From positions 14,746,501 through 14,810,500 of the forward strand of contig NC_058064.1 in assembly GCF_020085105.1 (NCBI RefSeq): a stretch of DNA of 64,000 nt, in the 5' to 3' direction. The position numbers and the translations under genes were made by a program. The notes under the pieces are model-generated. The model saw nothing but the letters and a program-made list of their open reading frames with translations, did no database searches and had not been told where the DNA came from. This document shows, piece after piece, positions 1-11,760 of the stretch. Every line of letters starts with the position of its first letter. The stretch's first letter is position 1. Origin of the DNA: Siniperca chuatsi. Its lineage: Eukaryota > Chordata > Actinopteri > Centrarchiformes > Sinipercidae.

Positions 1-636
1 AGCAATAGTGCCAACACAACAAGGCTATTGTGTTGCTCTTCGTGTGATGTGGCCAGGTGGGGAAGTTTGCAGAGAAAAACAGAGACAGGGAGGGGAAAAT
101 CCACATAAAACAACAACCAACGGTGTTATACTTTTGACAACACACACGTTGTTTAGCCTGCAGACAGGTGTGAGTGAGGCCGTGTTACACTGAAAAGACA
201 GAGAGATAGACGGAAAGGCAAGACAGACTGAGAGGAGACAGAAATAGCGTTCGAGACTCTCTCCTTCACACATACTTGCTCACGCTGCCTGTGTCTCCCA
301 GGTTGTGGTGGTGCTGGGTGAGTGGAGAGTCACGTACCCCCTACCTAACCACCCCCCCGTAGGCCCTCCTGCACCCAGACAGAGTGGCCTGTGTCCGGTG
401 GAGGAGCAAAGTGACGCCAGTGGGCCACACTGAGCCTGTTGTTAAAACCTGCACGTTAAGAGTGGGGGATAGGGGGTAAGAAGAGGGGCTGGGGTGTAAG
501 ACGTGGTGGTGTTTGGGGAGAAATGTAAGGTAGCAGGGGAATAAGGAAGAAAAAAAAGGAGGGAGGCAATATTGAAAACATGCTCTGAGGGGAGGACACG
601 AGTTAAAGAGAGATAGGGAGAACAAGATTAAGAGGC

Positions 637-667
<31 letters not shown>

Positions 668-3590
668 TGGCATAAGTTACATCTGTTCCCAGTTACCCCC
701 CTCACCTCCAACCCCCTTTTCCTCCCCAACTCGTAAATGGTAGCATTCTGCCAGCCATGTGGGGCTGTGAGGGGCAGGGGTTTCGCTGCTTGGCGGGAGA
801 TGAGGCAAGATGCACTCGATTAACAGTCAAATCTTGTTCTCTCGCAACCTCTAGTTGTGTAACCACTTCCTTGACAGGGTGAAAGTTCGAAATCATTACA
901 AATCCTGCTCATTGAAAGTGGAGACAAGTACAGATTTGAACATTAGCTAAGGCTATAGGTTTCAGTAAAGTCAGCTTAGGGAGACTTCTCTGTCTTATGG
1001 ATGCACTTTGTGCCCTTGTTGAGAAGAGTGCTAAAATAAATTGTTGTTACTATCATGATCAGTTTTAGTGTTTACATGATTGTTTAAATGATAACAACTT
1101 GGGTCTTATTTTTGTAGTTTTGGCCATTATTTTTTATCTGTAACAATAACATCATCAACTTAATTGGTGAGATCTGAGAACACATCAACAGGGTCACTGC
1201 ATAAGGCGTAAGTAAGCCAACTTCAGCAGGCTAACAACTCGCTTGTCTAGCTTGTGAGAAAGTAATTAGTGAAGAAGCATGTAACACAACTTTGTAAAAA
1301 GTCTGACAAAGCAGTACCTTATATCTGCAAACATTGAGATAACGAAGATACTGCAGAGGGAACAGCTCAGTGTAACTGTGTTGTGTTAGTGAAAACTCAA
1401 CAGACATCATTTTTAATAATCAATTCCTTCTGAAATGTATCTATTGTAAAAAACATTTACTCACAAAACAACATCAAACCCAGAGTCAGTGTGGCCTATA
1501 AGATAACATTGTAATAATAATAACACTGAGCACAGAACATGCTAACAGATTTGCTCACTAGCGTTAGAGCTAGCTTGGCTAGGTCGATCACGTAAGCTGG
1601 CCGTGCCAGTGAGAGTCTCCCATCATGGTTCACAAACCATCGTCCCAGTTCAACTTTAACCTTCCGTTCCGCTGCTGTTTTGTGTGCGCACACTTTCCTG
1701 TGCAATGAGGGATTATTCTTAACATTTCGGCTGTGCTCACTTTTTGTTTTGTGTCCATAAAAGTGGTTTAGATAATCTAGTGAAACTGTTTGCTTGCTTC
1801 CAACCTGTCTAGACCATTGAACTGCTTGTGTTTTAGCAATGTCAGTGTTCCCAGTACTCAGCAGTTACTTTAGTTAGTATGACATTGTCCATGGTCATCA
1901 AATGGTGGCCAAAACTACTAATATAAGGCCCAAGTTGTAACAAACTGCAATTATCCAGTAACCTCACTGTTAAAGAACCATTACAATGGTGGATATTTTT
2001 CAGCCATGGTGAGTATCAAAAGATGGCAAACATGCATTTATATGGAACAATATCTCTCTGTGCTTCGCTGTTAAAGTTTAAAGTTTGGAGTTTGAAACAG
2101 GCCTTTGTTACGTAATTCCTGCTCTGGTAGTAGTCCATCTGGGAGTACTCTATTGGCACATACAAACATGTGAGAGTGTGTCAGTGTGTGGGCGAGAGCA
2201 AGATGGAAAGAGTCAAGTGAGTGAGTGTGCATGTGTGTGTGAGTGAGCTTAGCCGCTTTGAATGTAATCGATTAAATCAAATTCATGGCAGAGTTTAATT
2301 TCGTCATTTCTATTTTTTCCACCTGATGATTTGAATAGAATGACAGTGCACCAAAGCCATCCTTGTTGCCAATAAGCAAGCGTTCCTGTACATGCGAGAG
2401 TATTTGTGTGCACACGTGTGTGTGTGTGTGTGCGCGTCTGCGTGCGGGGGGCAGAAGCAGGCTGGTGAGTGGGCTGCTCACTGCCTTCCATTCTCTCTGC
2501 AATCAGAGACACTTCCACGCCGTTTGCTACCAGAGCCATTCACAGCCATCACTAAAGAGTCCCAGAAACAGGATGTAGGCCAAGCTGGAGCTGCTATTGC
2601 TTGGCCACGGGAAACCGACTCAGTTCCAGCATTATGTAAGCCCGCCAGATCAAGCTGTGTAGTCATTTGGTCACACGGTTAATTTACATTTTCAGCGATG
2701 GAATGAAACACCGGAAGCCCTTCTTCTCTTCTCTTCTCTTTTCAACTTCTGCAGGTTGGAAAGAGGGGAAATACCTGAAAAAGCCTGCAGATCAAAGACA
2801 GAGGGTGTGTTATGTCACCATCATTTAACCTCTTACTGGACAGCTTTCAGGCCAAAATAACCTGCTACAATGATCCAATACTGTCCAGGAGGGAAAGGAA
2901 AGAGGCTGAGATCAGAGAGCATTGGTTGGAAGGAGGAATGTAATTGGAAGGAGTAATGAGTATAAATCTCTGGCTGTGGTTACATACAGCAACTGAACAA
3001 CCACCCTACATGTAGAAATTAGCATGCAAGCATGCATTCATGTGTACCAGGCACCTACACGGTAAGGCCTGCTTGATTGGCCTGCGGTGAGAACATACCA
3101 GCAACCTTACAAAATGACTGTGGCTCAGTCTCCTACAGTATGAGCCCTATTTGACACATACAAGACTGATCTGACTCAAGATCATCACCTGAGGGTATGT
3201 TCCACCAGAGGAGAACATAATGGGGAGGCACAGTGTTGTTTACGTAACTACAGTGAGGATCAATGTCTTCTATTGGCCTGTCGTAAACTAAAAGATTCAG
3301 GTCCTGAGGCGAAGAGGCTCATGCAGGCACCGACAGTAAAACAAAGACAGGCCGCCTGGAGGAAAACGCTCTGCTGGATGATTTCTGTCTACAGCTGTGT
3401 CCAGCCTTTGAATTGCCCGTGTGTCCAGATGTTTCTGGCTATTAACTCAGTACACGTGTGGGCCGCAGTGGGACGACTGACTGATCGCCTCTTACACCAA
3501 GGTCGCCATCTAGTGGCCAGATGTGTAAAGACAGGAGGAGAGACGTCAGTCAAATAGCCTCTGCCTGTGGCACCCAAAGTGTAGCCTTGG
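1..3590. other. gene-free non-coding stretch
   Basis: I see no convincing exon here. Open frames are short and without family resemblance. The stretch holds a (GT)n microsatellite at 637-664, a shorter TG run near 2416-2432, purine-rich low-complexity DNA around 480-620 and a CT run near 2720-2740. It may be intergenic DNA or intron of a gene whose exons lie to the left. Confidence 0.6.
637..664. repeat. (GT)n microsatellite
   Basis: Fourteen uninterrupted GT dinucleotides, preceded by a purine-rich tract. A simple-sequence repeat with no sign of other function. Confidence 0.95.
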
Positions 3591-3594
3591 TAGT

Positions 3595-3920
3595 GTCAAT
3601 GGTGGAAAGTAACTAGATACATTTACTCAAGTACTAAACTTTGAAGTAGAGGGAAATATTGTACTTTTTTCTTCTATAGTTACTTGACTGACAACACATT
3701 AATGCATCATCAATAATAATAGAATTTATAATGTAACACTAACATGACCACATTTTCTGCATCATCAGTACAATTACTTGATATTTTAAGTACATTTTGC
3801 TGATAATACTTCTGTTCTCTTACTTAAGTAAGATTTTAAGTGCAGGACTTTTAATGAAGTGTTTTTACATTGCAGTATTGCTACATTAACTTAAGGATCA
3901 GAATACCTCTTCCACAACTA
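3595..3920. repeat. MITE-like interspersed repeat (degraded)
   Basis: The left edge (ATGGTGGAAAGTAACTAGAT) and the reverse complement of the right edge (TTGTGGAAGAGGTATTCTGA) share the GTGGAA core of imperfect terminal inverted repeats. The body is rich in 'tacttaagta'-type steps. This edge pattern is a familiar abundant short non-autonomous DNA element of teleost genomes. The family name is not assigned. A related fragment ('ttacaagtaaaagtcctg') lies near 55480-55500. Confidence 0.5.
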
Positions 3921-4059
3921 GTGTAGATAAATAGTGTAGGTTTAAATACTGGGGGGATTAACAAAATGATGGAAACACCTCACAGAAAGGGAAGAAACTT
4001 AGTCATTAGTATAAACTCTGTAACAAAAGTTTAGAGTGAATGCCAATTAGCAACTATTA

Positions 4060-4385
4060 AAGGTGTACTCCACCTATTTTACACATGAAGTTCAGTTTAC
4101 TCGCCATTATGCGTACTACTGTGAAAACAGTTGTTTAATGTCTTCTGTGGCTCCGGACTGAGTTTTCCAAAGTCTGAGAAAATTACCCCTGATGATGTCA
4201 TCAGGGTCATCTTGGATTGGGCTTGATACGTAAAAATCTTAACAGAGAGCCTGTGTTACAAACTGGACATTGGTATTAAAGAGGCAATGAAGGTCTAATG
4301 AAAGATGTTCAATCAAGTTGCATTATAGGAAATGTAGGATCCAGAGTTTCTGGAGCTTGACCCATACTAGAGGGGACCTTTAATC
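4060..4385. repeat. probable fish interspersed repeat, followed by (AATC)n
   Basis: The stretch begins with 'ggtgtactccacctattttacacatgaagt' type sequence. It resembles, in order and wording, the start of the repeat at 59115-59510 ('acgccaccgattttacacatcaaagt'). It contains a 'gatgatgtcatcaggg' core and is followed at about 4383-4408 by a short AATC tetranucleotide run. Recognition is by internal similarity and familiarity only. Confidence 0.4.
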
Positions 4386-4765
4386 AATCAATCAATCAAT
4401 CAATTAGTCTATCAATCAACACACATTTGATATGAGAGTTTTCCAAGCGGGCCTAATTATTTGTGCCCAGACTGCAACTAAATTATGGAAACTTATACGA
4501 AATGTTGAGGGGAAGAAAAATAATGCCAAATGGCCTCGATAACGTTAGTTCGTTACAGTACGTAAATGGATAAAAAGGGAACGTACAATGCAAAAATCAA
4601 GGACCAAAAATGTAATAATATTTTTAACAATAATAAAATAATAAATTAAAGTCAATACTTCGCCTGTAAGAAAGTAAATACAATCAATTGACTTGTTGAT
4701 TGATCAGCCATATAAATCATTTAGTCCATCAGTTAAACATCCATTTCCTCTACTACTTCTCAAAG

Positions 4766-4774
4766 CTGTACCCC

Positions 4775-4808
<34 letters not shown>

Positions 4809-4860
4809 CTTTATTTATAGAGCACTTATCTTACTTGCTTCACAGCACTTTGTGTCATTC
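4766..4860 (-). repeat. L2-type LINE 3' tail fragment with (AAT)n
   Basis: An (AAT)n run is followed by 'aaactttatttatagagcactta'-like sequence. Read on the minus strand this is the usual tail of fish L2-clade LINEs ('...gcta-tataaataaag-tt'). Comparable tails occur near 38003, 25390, 46520 and 59690. Confidence 0.5.
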
Positions 4861-6239
4861 CCAAGTTTAATGGCATACCCTTCTATAATATATTATGTTG
4901 GGCCTCAAAATCATATAATTTATTCCGTTGGATTCTTGATTTCTGATTTTATAAGTTAGTCTCACCATCTCCAAAATTTGGTTTATTGTTAACTTGACAG
5001 AGAAGGTTGAGTGGGTTTTAACCAGGCCAGTGTTGTTTCATAGTTGTTTCATTGCTGCAATTCTGATGATCCTACATAGATATTGGTGTATTTCTAGAGT
5101 TGATTCAGTGGTGTTATACCTAAAATAAAACAATTCAGAGCTTGTTTAATTGGACAGATTTTTGAGTATGTAGTATTTTGTGACTGTGAAAAGTTATAGT
5201 GGGGATGTAAGAAGGGAGAAGCTTTAGCAGAGCGGGCTTCAGTGGGGAATGAGTGGCATGTCACCGGCCCAGCAGCTCTACAGATATATGTCCAAAAGTG
5301 CTGAGCTGACAGAGAGGTGTCAGGCAAGGCTTAGCTGACCCAGCAGTGCTGCTCTCTCTCTCCCCCTCACTCTGTCTGACTGCAGACTCATCAGCATAGC
5401 CTTCAATACAAAATGCACTCTCTTTGCCGGAAACCTGACCGTCCGATCCACACTTTGCAATAAAAAAGTATGTGCCATTTCAAAATCTGCCTTCACGAGT
5501 GCTGTCATCACAAAGGATTTTGTTTTTACCCTGAGGTTGTTGAACTGAACGTGAATCACCCCTTGCTCTGACCGAAAGTAGCCTTGTCAGTTGCATAACT
5601 GCCATCAGTGGGGTGGTCAGCATGGCTAAGCTGCTGAGCCCTCCTGTGATCGCGGCTCTCTCTTTTCTAGGGTCCCCCGTCCAGAAAAAACAAAGACATA
5701 TGAACTGATAACAGCCAGGAAATGAGTTCCATAGAGAATGGCACAGAAGCCCCCGGCCTGTTTCATATCCAGCCAATTATAATAAGGGGAAAATGGAATT
5801 GATGCCTGTTGTTTTTGTTGTGATAGGCCGCTCTTTGCTTTCATGTGGCCATGTGGCTTTGAAGGTTCATAAGAGACTCATGTCCTCTCTTATTATGTTG
5901 CAATGAAACACATCCACTGAACTACCCAATAAAACGCGGATCAGACCGAGTCACATTTAGGAAGCTGAACCAAAATGTGAGAATGTTTTGATGACCCAGT
6001 AGGCTGTATTTTGACTGTGCAGCTGAAAGAAATTTTAATTGAAAATATACCATGACTGCAATACCACAATTACCACAAATTAGACTTGTAGAGTGAAGCT
6101 ATATATACATATGTAGTTATTTGCAACCCACTCGTCAGCCAAGTGCCAGTCTTCCACTTCAGCCCCCAGAACAGCATGCGAGTCTGTCACAGTCTCCAAC
6201 AAGGAGACAGGGTTGCAGTCTCTCATACATCCGGCCTCT
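4861..6239. other. gene-free non-coding stretch
   Basis: No exon or repeat is recognisable. About 5080-5880 is non-repetitive and of balanced composition, so it could contain regulatory or conserved non-coding DNA. Nothing in the sequence alone proves this. Confidence 0.4.
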
Positions 6240-7725
6240 TTTAATGCTTTAACACTTTCAAGCCTCTTTTAAAAAAGAACAATTTAGACACCTCAATAAT
6301 GCAGAATTATAGACCTATATCAAACCTCCCATGTGTGGGTAAAATCATTGAAAAAACACCTTCTTGACACAATTGTTTTGATGTTCTCCATACTGGATTT
6401 AGACCACACCACAGCACTGAGACTGCTCTCATGAAAGTCTTAAACGACATCTATTTAAATACAGACAATGGTAAAGTCTTGGTCTTAGTACTGCTGGATC
6501 TCAGAGCTGCGTTTGACACAGTTGACCACAAGATATTACTGGACAGACTGGAAAACTGGGTGGGACTCTCTAGCATAGCCCTCAACTGGTTTAAATCCTA
6601 TCAGGATATAGACTATTTTGTGTCAGTTGGTAATTACAAATCTGAATGAACAGCAATGATGTGGAGTTCCCCATGGGTTCATTCTTGGTCCAGTTCTATT
6701 TAACATCTATATGTTCCCACTAGCTCCCATTCTGGAAAACAACAAAATATCCTACCATAATTATGAGGACGACACGCAGATTTACATAACAAGAAATCCA
6801 GATGATTATGGACCAATACAGTCACTGAATAAGTGCATTGAACAAGTAATAATTGGATGTGCCAGAATTGTCTCCAATTAAATAAGAATAAAACTGAAAC
6901 AATTATTTTTGGGCCAAAAAAAAAAAGATCAAAGGTCAGTTCTCATCTCGAAGCCCTAATGTTTAAGACTTCAAACCATGTCAGAAATCTTGGTGTAGTT
7001 CTGGACTCAGACCTAAATTTCTAAACCAACATCAGCCGAATTACAAAATCACCTACCACCTTGAAAATATAGCAAGACTTAAAGGACTCGTGTCTCAACA
7101 AGACTTAAATGTGTTCATGCTTTTGTTTTCAATAGGCTTGATTATTGTAACAGTGTCTTTACAGGTCTCTGTAAAAAATCAATCACACAGCTGCAGCTTA
7201 TACAGAACGCTGCTTCCTAAAACTAAGAAAGTGGAACACATCACCCCAGTTCTCAGAGCTCTGCACTAGCTTCCTATGCATCAAAGAACTGATTTAATTT
7301 ACTATTATTGACTTACAAAGCACTGAATGGTTCGGGGGCCAAAATACATCTCTGATATGTTGCTCTGTTACGACCCATCCAGAGCGCTTAGATCATCTGG
7401 GACAGGTTTGCTCAATATCCCCAAGGTCAGAACCAAACATGCAGCAGCAGCTTTCAATTTCTATGCACCACAGATCTGGAATAAACTCCTAGAACGCATG
7501 AGGTCTACCCCAACCCTGTGTTCTTTTAAATCAAGGCTTAAAACTTTTCTGTTTGCCACTGCCTTTCCCAGGGTCATTTAAAGATGTTACATTTTTATAC
7601 TTTTGCACTTCTTATTTTCTGTTTTATTTGTTTTGTATGTTTATGCTTTTATTAAAAAACTATTTGAATTGCCTTTGTGTATGAAATGGGCTATGTAGAT
7701 AAACTTGCCTTGCCTATTCTTAATG
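6240..7725 (+). mobile_element. L2-clade LINE, degraded reverse-transcriptase part
   Basis: A decayed copy of an L2 (Maui-like) non-LTR retrotransposon. A 72-residue open fragment at 6431-6649 carries the RT motif with 'AAFDTVDH', typical of L2-clade reverse transcriptases. Frameshifted continuations follow: the VPQGS-like region near 6670, a catalytic-box remnant near 6763-6778 reading YEDD rather than YADD, and an intact C-terminal stretch at 7327-7581 ending 'FKSRLKTFLFATAF'. The 3' end reaches 'aaacttgccttgcc' at about 7700-7720, a typical fish L2 tail. The copy is 5'-truncated and inactive. Confidence 0.75.
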
Positions 7726-8099
7726 TACAGTACCTTCCATTTTCAGACTCATTTCATTATGTCACTTTTTCTAATTCCTGCATTCAACTGGCCAAACTGC
7801 ACAAAGATGTTTCGTTACAACAACAAATTACGTTACAAATTTTGAATGGCCAACTCCCTGTGCACTGCAGTTTTTGTCTCTGCAAAAACTCCATGTGTTA
7901 CTTAGATTCTCCCCACACTGTGCAGATGCCCCAACCAACCAGTCTCTAGTGTGGCAACAAGGATGAAAAGTCAAGTTTTCATTCAGTTTTTGTTGATTTC
8001 GGAAAGAGTTAGGGTCAGGCTCTTAAACACAACATAGCATTTTGAAAATCCATCAAAAATTAACAACGGTTTTCTTATGATCTATGTAATCATAATATT
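7726..8099. other. short non-coding spacer
   Basis: Unique AT-rich sequence between the L2 tail and the next repeat. I see nothing in it. Confidence 0.4.
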
Positions 8100-8266
8100 A
8101 AAGCTGCACTATTTATTTTATATTTATATTAACAATAGATCAAATGACTATGTGTAATGTGAGAGGTATCTCTTGTAGTGACAATCACACAAATAATCGT
8201 ACTCAACTCTGCAGTCCCCCTAAGCATTTTAGTGTTTTTTAGCTAATTGCTTTGGTTTTATGGCCT
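8100..8266 (+). repeat. interspersed repeat copy A, left part (split by RTE)
   Basis: This segment begins 'aagctgcacta' and runs through a 'tgtgtaa-gtga-ggtatctct-gtagtgaca' block. It matches the copy at 15797-16125 base for base over long stretches. It stops at TTTGGTTTTATGGCCT, the same 16 bases that restart the repeat at 11405. Copies A and B are thus the same repeat, and A was cut in two by the LINE insertion. Confidence 0.75.
8251..8266 (+). repeat. target-site duplication, left
   Basis: TTTGGTTTTATGGCCT, identical to 11405-11420. The pair brackets the RTE element exactly. The undisturbed repeat copy B has the corresponding sequence once, near 15920. Confidence 0.8.
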
Positions 8267-11200
8267 AATGCAACCGCAAGGGGGCACAAGCCAGTGTCTT
8301 CTTGTGCCAGTCCCAAGTCTGGATAAATGCAGAGGGTTGTGTCAGGATGGGCATCCAACGTAAAACACATGCCAAATTAAAAATGCGAATCATGACAATG
8401 ACTTCCATACCGGATCGGTCGGGGCCCGGGTTAACAACGACCGCCACCGGTGCTGTTGACCTACAGGGTACCGGTGGAAATTGGACTACTGTTGGTCGAA
8501 GACGAAGAAGGAGAGGAGGAAGGTGTGTTCGTAGGCAGAGAGAGAAGAGGAAAGCTAAGAATGTAGGACTGACACTAGGGACTTTGAATGTTGGGACTAT
8601 GACAGGGAAGGCTAGAGAGTTGATTGACATGATGCAGAGAAGGAAGGTGGATATACTGTGTGTCCAGGAGACTAGGTGGAAAGGTAGCAAGGCTAGAAGC
8701 TTAGGAGCAGGGTTCAAGTTGTTCTACCATGGGTCAGATAGGAAGAGAAACGGAGTAGGAGTTATCCTTAAAGAGGAGTTTGTGAGGAATGTTCTAGAAG
8801 AAAAGAGTATCAGACAGGTTGATTAGTCTGAAGCTGGAAATTGAAGGGGTGATGTTCAATGTTGTGAGTGGTTATGCCCCACAGGTAGGATGTGAGTTAG
8901 AAGAGAAGGAAAAATTCTGGAGTGAGTTAGATGAAGTGATGCAGAGCATCCCCAGAGGTGAGAGAGTGGTGATTGGTGCAGATTTCAATGGGCATGTAGG
9001 CGAAGGGAACAGAGGTGATGAGAATGTGATGGGCAGGTTTGGTCTTCAGGACAGGAATGCAGAAGGACAGATGGTGGTAGACTTTGCAAAGAGGATGGAA
9101 ATGGCTGTGGTGAACACTTTCTTCCAGAAGAGGCAGGAACATAGGGTGACATATAAGAGCGGAGGTAGAAGCACTCAGGTGGACTACATCTTGTGTAGAC
9201 GTTGTAATATGAAAGAGACCAGTGACTGTAAAGTAGTGGTAGGGGAAAGTGTAGCCAGACAACACAGGATGGTAGTGTGTAAAATGACTCTGGTGGTGAG
9301 GAAGATGAAGAGGACAAAGGCAGAGCAGAGGATGAAGTGGTGGAAGTTGAAAAAGGAAGAATGTTGTGTAGTTTTCAGGGAAGAGCTGAGACAGACTCTG
9401 GGTGGTCAGGAAGTGCTCCCAGATGACTGGACCACTACAGCTAATGTGATCAGGGAGACAGGTAGGAGGGTACTCGGTGTGTCATCTGGAAAGAGAAAAG
9501 TGGACAAGGAGACTTGGTGGTGGAACGAGGAAGTTCAGGAGTGTATACAGAGAAAGAGGTTAGCTAAGAAGAAGTGGGACACTGAGAGGACTGAAGAGAG
9601 TAGACAGGAGTACAGGGAGATGCAGCGTAAGGTGAAGGTAGAGGTGGCAAAAGCCAAACAAAGAGCATATGAGGACTTGTATGCTAGGTTGGACACTAAA
9701 GAGGGAGAGGTGGATTTGTACAGGTTGGCCAGACAAAGAGATAGAGATGGGAAGGATGTGCTGCAGGTTAGGGTGATTAAAGATAAGGATGGAAATGTAT
9801 TGACAGGTGCCAGGAGTTTGATGGGAAGATGGAAGGAGTACTTTGAAGAGTTGATGAATGAGGAAAATGAAAGGGAACGAAGAGTATAAGAGGTGACTGG
9901 TGTGGAGCAGGAAGTAGCAAAGATTAGCAAGAGTGAAGTGAGGAGTACGTTGAAGAGGATGAAGAGTGGAAAGGCAGTTGGTCCTGATGACATACCTGTG
10001 GAGGTATGGAAGTGTCTAGGAGAGGTGGCAGTAGAGTTTCTGACTAATTTGTTTAACAAGATCTTGGAGAGTGAGAGGATGCCCAAGGAATGGAGGAGAA
10101 GTGTACTGGTGCCAATTTTTAAGAACAAGGGAGATGTGCAGAGCTGTGGCAACTACAGAGGAATAAAGCTGATGAGCCATACAATGAAGTTGTGGGAAAG
10201 AGTAGTGGAAGCTAGGCTAAGGGCAGAGGTGAGCATTTGTGAGCAGCAATATGGTTTCATGCCTAGAAAGAGTACAACAGATGCAGTATTTGCGCTGAGG
10301 ATGCTGATGAAGAAGTACAGAGAAGGTCATAGGTAGTTGCATTGTGTCTTCGTAGATTTAGAGAAAGCGTATGACAGGGTGCCGAGAGAGGAGCTGTGGC
10401 ACTGTATGAGGAAGTCTGGAGTGGCAGAGAAGTATGTTAGAGTGGTGCAGGACATGTATGAGAGTTGTAAGACTGTGGTGAGGTGTGCTGTAGGTGTGAC
10501 AGAGGAGTTCAAGGTGGAGGTGGGTCTGCATCAAGGATCGGCTCTGAGCCCCTTCTTGTTTGCTCTGGTGATGGACAGGCTGACAGATGAGGTCAGACAG
10601 GAATCTCCATGGACTATGATGTTTGCGGATGACATTGTGATTTGTAGTGAGAGCAGGGAGCAGGTGGAGGAAAATCTAAAGAGATGGAGGTCTGCTCTGG
10701 AAAACAGAGGAATGAAGCTTAGCCGCAGTAAGACAGAATACATGTGTGTCAATGAGAGGGACCCAGGTGGAATGGTGAGGTTACAGGGAGCAGAGGTGAA
10801 GAAGGTGCAGGACTTTAAGTACTTAGGGTCAACGGTTCAGAGCAATGGAGACTGTGGAAAAGAGGTGAAGAGGCGAATGCAAGCAGGTTGGAACGGGTGG
10901 AGAAAAGTGTCAAGTGTGTTGTGTGATAAAAGAGTATCAGCAAGAATGAAAGGAAAGGTGTTCAAGACGGTGGTGAGACCAGCGATGTTGTACAGCTTAG
11001 AGACAGTGGCACTGAAGAAAAGACAAGAGGCAGAGCTGGAGGTAGCAGAGTTTAAGATGTTGAGGTTCTCTTTGGGAGTGACGAGGATGGACAGGATCAG
11101 GAATGAATACATCAGAGGGACAGCTCATGTTAGATGTTTCGGAGATAAAGTCAGAGAGGCCAAACTGAGGTGGTTTGGACATGTTCAGAGGAGAGACTGC

Positions 11201-11404
11201 GAATATATTGGTAGAAGGATGCTGAGGTTGGAGCTGCCAGGCAGGAGGTCTAGAGGAAGACCAAAGAGGAGATTTATGGATGTAGTGAGAGAGGACATGA
11301 AGTTAATTGGTGTGAGTGAAGAGGATGCAGAGGACAGGGTTAGATGGAGGCACATGATTCGCTGTGGCGACCCCTGAAAGGGAACAGCCAAAAGGAAAAG
11401 AAGT
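8267..11404 (+). mobile_element. RTE-clade LINE, nearly full length
   Basis: A 3.1-kb non-LTR retrotransposon. It codes for an apurinic-type endonuclease followed by a reverse transcriptase with the FADD catalytic box at about 10624-10635. It ends with the C-terminal 'RWFGHVQRR ... GRRSRGRPKRR' region and 'RCGDP', followed by a short A/G-rich 3' tail (about 11379-11404). That layout and tail are typical of fish RTE elements such as Expander. Flanking 16-bp target-site duplications define the ends. There is no separate ORF1 and no LTR. The element sits inside an older interspersed repeat. Confidence 0.88.
8302..11377 (+). pseudogene. RTE endonuclease-reverse transcriptase ORF, broken
   Basis: The polyprotein reading frame is interrupted three times. 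A frameshift lies near 8795-8815, where the endonuclease moves from one frame to the next. An in-frame TAA stands at 9887-9889, between endonuclease and RT, and an in-frame TAG at 10334-10336, just before the 'FVDLEKAYDRVP' RT motif. The endonuclease motifs visible are 'LNVGTMTGKA', 'QETRWKG' and 'GADFNGHVGE'. The RT palm motifs 'GLHQGSALSPFLF' and 'FADDIVI' are intact. With so few lesions the copy is fairly young, but it cannot make a complete protein. Large open frames on the opposite strand (e.g. 9535-10152) are shadows. Confidence 0.85.
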
Positions 11405-11420
11405 TTTGGTTTTATGGCCT
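11405..11420 (+). repeat. target-site duplication, right
   Basis: Second copy of the 16-bp direct repeat at 8251-8266, immediately after the A/G-rich 3' tail of the RTE. Confidence 0.8.
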
Positions 11421-11760
11421 GCAACTTAACTGTTTGGGTTCAGTCTCACCGCTCTCATTAGCCTTGTTTCCAGCAATTGTTTTCAGTAAAAAAGCTCTGA
11501 TAAGCCCGCTCTATGCTACTTGTTGTTAGCAATTAGCTGGTGAACATAGGGGAGCATTTAGTTGCTAAAGAGCCACATATTTTTCTCGGGTGTAGTGGAG
11601 ACCAAAAACAGAGCTAAAAGGAGAGTGAATATTGGACTTACATTTGTCAGGTAGCCAGAAACATGATTCCAAATGAATGCTAATGTTGCTCTGTGTCTGC
11701 TGGATGTGTAAAATGGCAACTGTTTGTTAACATGTTCACCATAACAACTTTATAAGGTGA
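11405..11760 (+). repeat. interspersed repeat copy A, right part
   Basis: Continues the repeat interrupted at 8266. The blocks 'ttcagtctcaccgctctcat', 'ttttcagt...ctctatgcta', 'agctggtgaacat' and 'catttag..gctaa' have counterparts in order at 15940-16120 in copy B. Copy A extends about 180 bp further 3' than copy B, which is truncated. The repeat family is not named. Confidence 0.65.

Noticed and set aside
280-325. Possible tiny exon between 'gtctcccag' and 'ggtgagtg'
   Set aside because: It would be only about 20 bp with no supporting frame or neighbours. Splice-like words of this kind occur by chance.
4777-4806. Regularly spaced repeats that might suggest a CRISPR array
   Set aside because: A simple AAT microsatellite attached to a LINE tail in a vertebrate genome; no spacers.
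9535-10152. 205-codon minus-strand open frame, plus others opposite the RTE
   Set aside because: Shadow of the purine-rich RTE coding strand; no recognisable protein.
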